A stretch of DNA of 14,781 bases, taken from NCBI GenBank assembly GCA_036402175.1, contig DASWTK010000152.1, positions 1 through 14,781 of the forward strand. Reading direction: 5' to 3'. This document shows, piece after piece, positions 14,039-14,781 of this stretch. Each line of letters starts with the position of its first letter. The first letter of the stretch is position 1. Below the pieces are notes generated by a model. That model did no database searches. It saw nothing but the letters and a program-made list of their open reading frames with translations, and was not told where the DNA came from. This DNA comes from DASPKM01 sp036402175. GTDB lineage: Bacteria > Bacteroidota > Bacteroidia > Chitinophagales > Chitinophagaceae. The position numbers and the translations under genes are program-made.

Positions 14039-14781
14039 CTTTAAACAGCGTGCTCGTGCCATTATCGTTATCCGCAACCAAATGCAGGATAAGCTCACTG
14101 CCCACAGACTCAACGGTTACCGATTCAATTTTTTCATTTACAAATTCAGCCTGCATTCCTGAAAGGTTCCATAAAACATCGGGCCTGATAGTGCCATCGT
14201 TCATCCTTTCAGAGAATGAAGTAATGTAACCCAGGTAGCTGTTGCCGATGCCACCATCATCTATTTCATTATCGGTATCCTCAATGCTTGCGGTAAATAA
14301 CATCAGATCCAGTGTTTCAACGTATGCAAGTCCGGAAACTCCTTTGAACTGACCGTCCTCTGAAAGGTTAAAGTCAATCAGATGGGGCGATGAATTTTCC
14401 ATATCGGTAACCAGACTAACAGGCACCACTACAAAATGATTATCCTGGCGTTTAAGATTCCCCCTGTTGCCAAAGACCAGCATATTTTTTACGGCGGCCA
14501 ACCCTTCGAAGTTTACCGGTTTCATTCCCATCGATCTTAATCTGGCTACAAAAGGCTGTGTTGTGATTTTCTCGTAGGTATGCAGACTGTCGAGCGGGAA
14601 AAGCATCACATATTCGCGTTCCGGTCTGCTTGCGGAACCCGCCACCATCAGGTGTTCCCTGTTTTTGTATTGAATAATGGTTGAAGCTTCGAGATCGGTT
14701 TTGATCTTTTTCGGGATGCGAAGGCTTTCACCAGGGAAGAGGTCCACCGTATCCTCAAGCCTGTAATTTTTATCAAGGATC
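14013..14781 (-). CDS. DUF6929-like beta-propeller protein, 5' end outside window
   Basis: The minus-strand frame is open to the window edge: upstream of the GTG at 14747 it reads ILDKNYRLEDT without a stop, so the true start lies beyond 14781. The visible part, about 255 residues, contains IKTDLEASTIIQYKNREHLMVAGSAS, the region FEGLAAVKNMLVFGNRG, FKGVSGLAYVETLDLMLFTASIEDT and late propeller-like strands such as VTVESVGSELILHLVADND. The order D-x-E-A-x-T, G-S-x-S, N-x-E-G-x-A and N-R-G matches my recollection of the DUF6929 family of Bacteroidetes, with conserved acidic loops typical of beta-propellers. No catalytic role is known to me, and the N-terminus that would show a signal peptide is missing. 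The last 26 bases overlap the bshC 3' end. Confidence 0.6.
   Translation of the reverse strand, partial: ILDKNYRLEDTVDLFPGESLRIPKKIKTDLEASTIIQYKNREHLMVAGSASRPEREYVMLFPLDSLHTYEKITTQPFVARLRSMGMKPVNFEGLAAVKNMLVFGNRGNLKRQDNHFVVVPVSLVTDMENSSPHLIDFNLSEDGQFKGVSGLAYVETLDLMLFTASIEDTDNEIDDGGIGNSYLGYITSFSERMNDGTIRPDVLWNLSGMQAEFVNEKIESVTVESVGSELILHLVADNDNGTSTLFKVSLTNPLR

Overview
The window looks like a chromosomal segment of a Bacteroidetes bacterium, probably near the Chitinophagaceae. Reasons: the short primary sigma factor lacks region 1.1, PurM has the Bacteroidetes-type sequence, there is a DUF4249 lipoprotein, and exact TAnnTTTG (-7) boxes sit just upstream of several start codons while Shine-Dalgarno sequences are not evident. 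There is no rRNA, tRNA, CRISPR array, insertion sequence or phage gene. The genus assignment is inference from protein character, not from a search.

Layout. Positions 1-863 hold the 3' part of purM. Positions 1095-1952 hold the primary sigma factor rpoD, followed by a clear terminator. Next come a DUF4249 lipoprotein (2114-2992), thioredoxin reductase trxB with a terminator (3108-4082), and a RibD-C/dihydrofolate-reductase-like protein (4174-4731). On the minus strand there is a previously unmarked 50-residue basic protein (4728-4880) and an NTF2/SnoaL-like protein (4953-5396). A five-gene plus-strand cluster follows (5578-12370), then bshC (12431-14038). The window ends in a convergent minus-strand gene resembling DUF6929 (14013-14781), cut by the window edge.

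The centre of interest is the 5578-12370 cluster. Four of its genes make a complete route from trans-4-hydroxy-L-proline to 2-oxoglutarate: a proline-racemase-family 4-hydroxyproline 2-epimerase, a DadA-type FAD dehydrogenase, a DapA-family pyrroline-4-hydroxy-2-carboxylate deaminase and a 2-oxoglutarate semialdehyde dehydrogenase. Between the epimerase and the dehydrogenase lies a secreted GH127 (DUF1680) glycosidase with the Glu and Cys residues of the beta-L-arabinofuranosidases in place. The founding GH127 enzyme acts on arabinofuranosides from hydroxyproline-rich plant glycoproteins. The cluster therefore reads as one system that strips arabinose from plant hydroxyproline glycosides (extensin type) in the periplasm and then burns the hydroxyproline as carbon and nitrogen. 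This link is inference from gene content and residues. No transporter, peptidase or dedicated regulator for it lies in the window.

The remaining genes are housekeeping or redox functions (purine synthesis, transcription, thioredoxin, bacillithiol) plus small proteins of unknown role. Every intergenic stretch is shorter than 300 bases.
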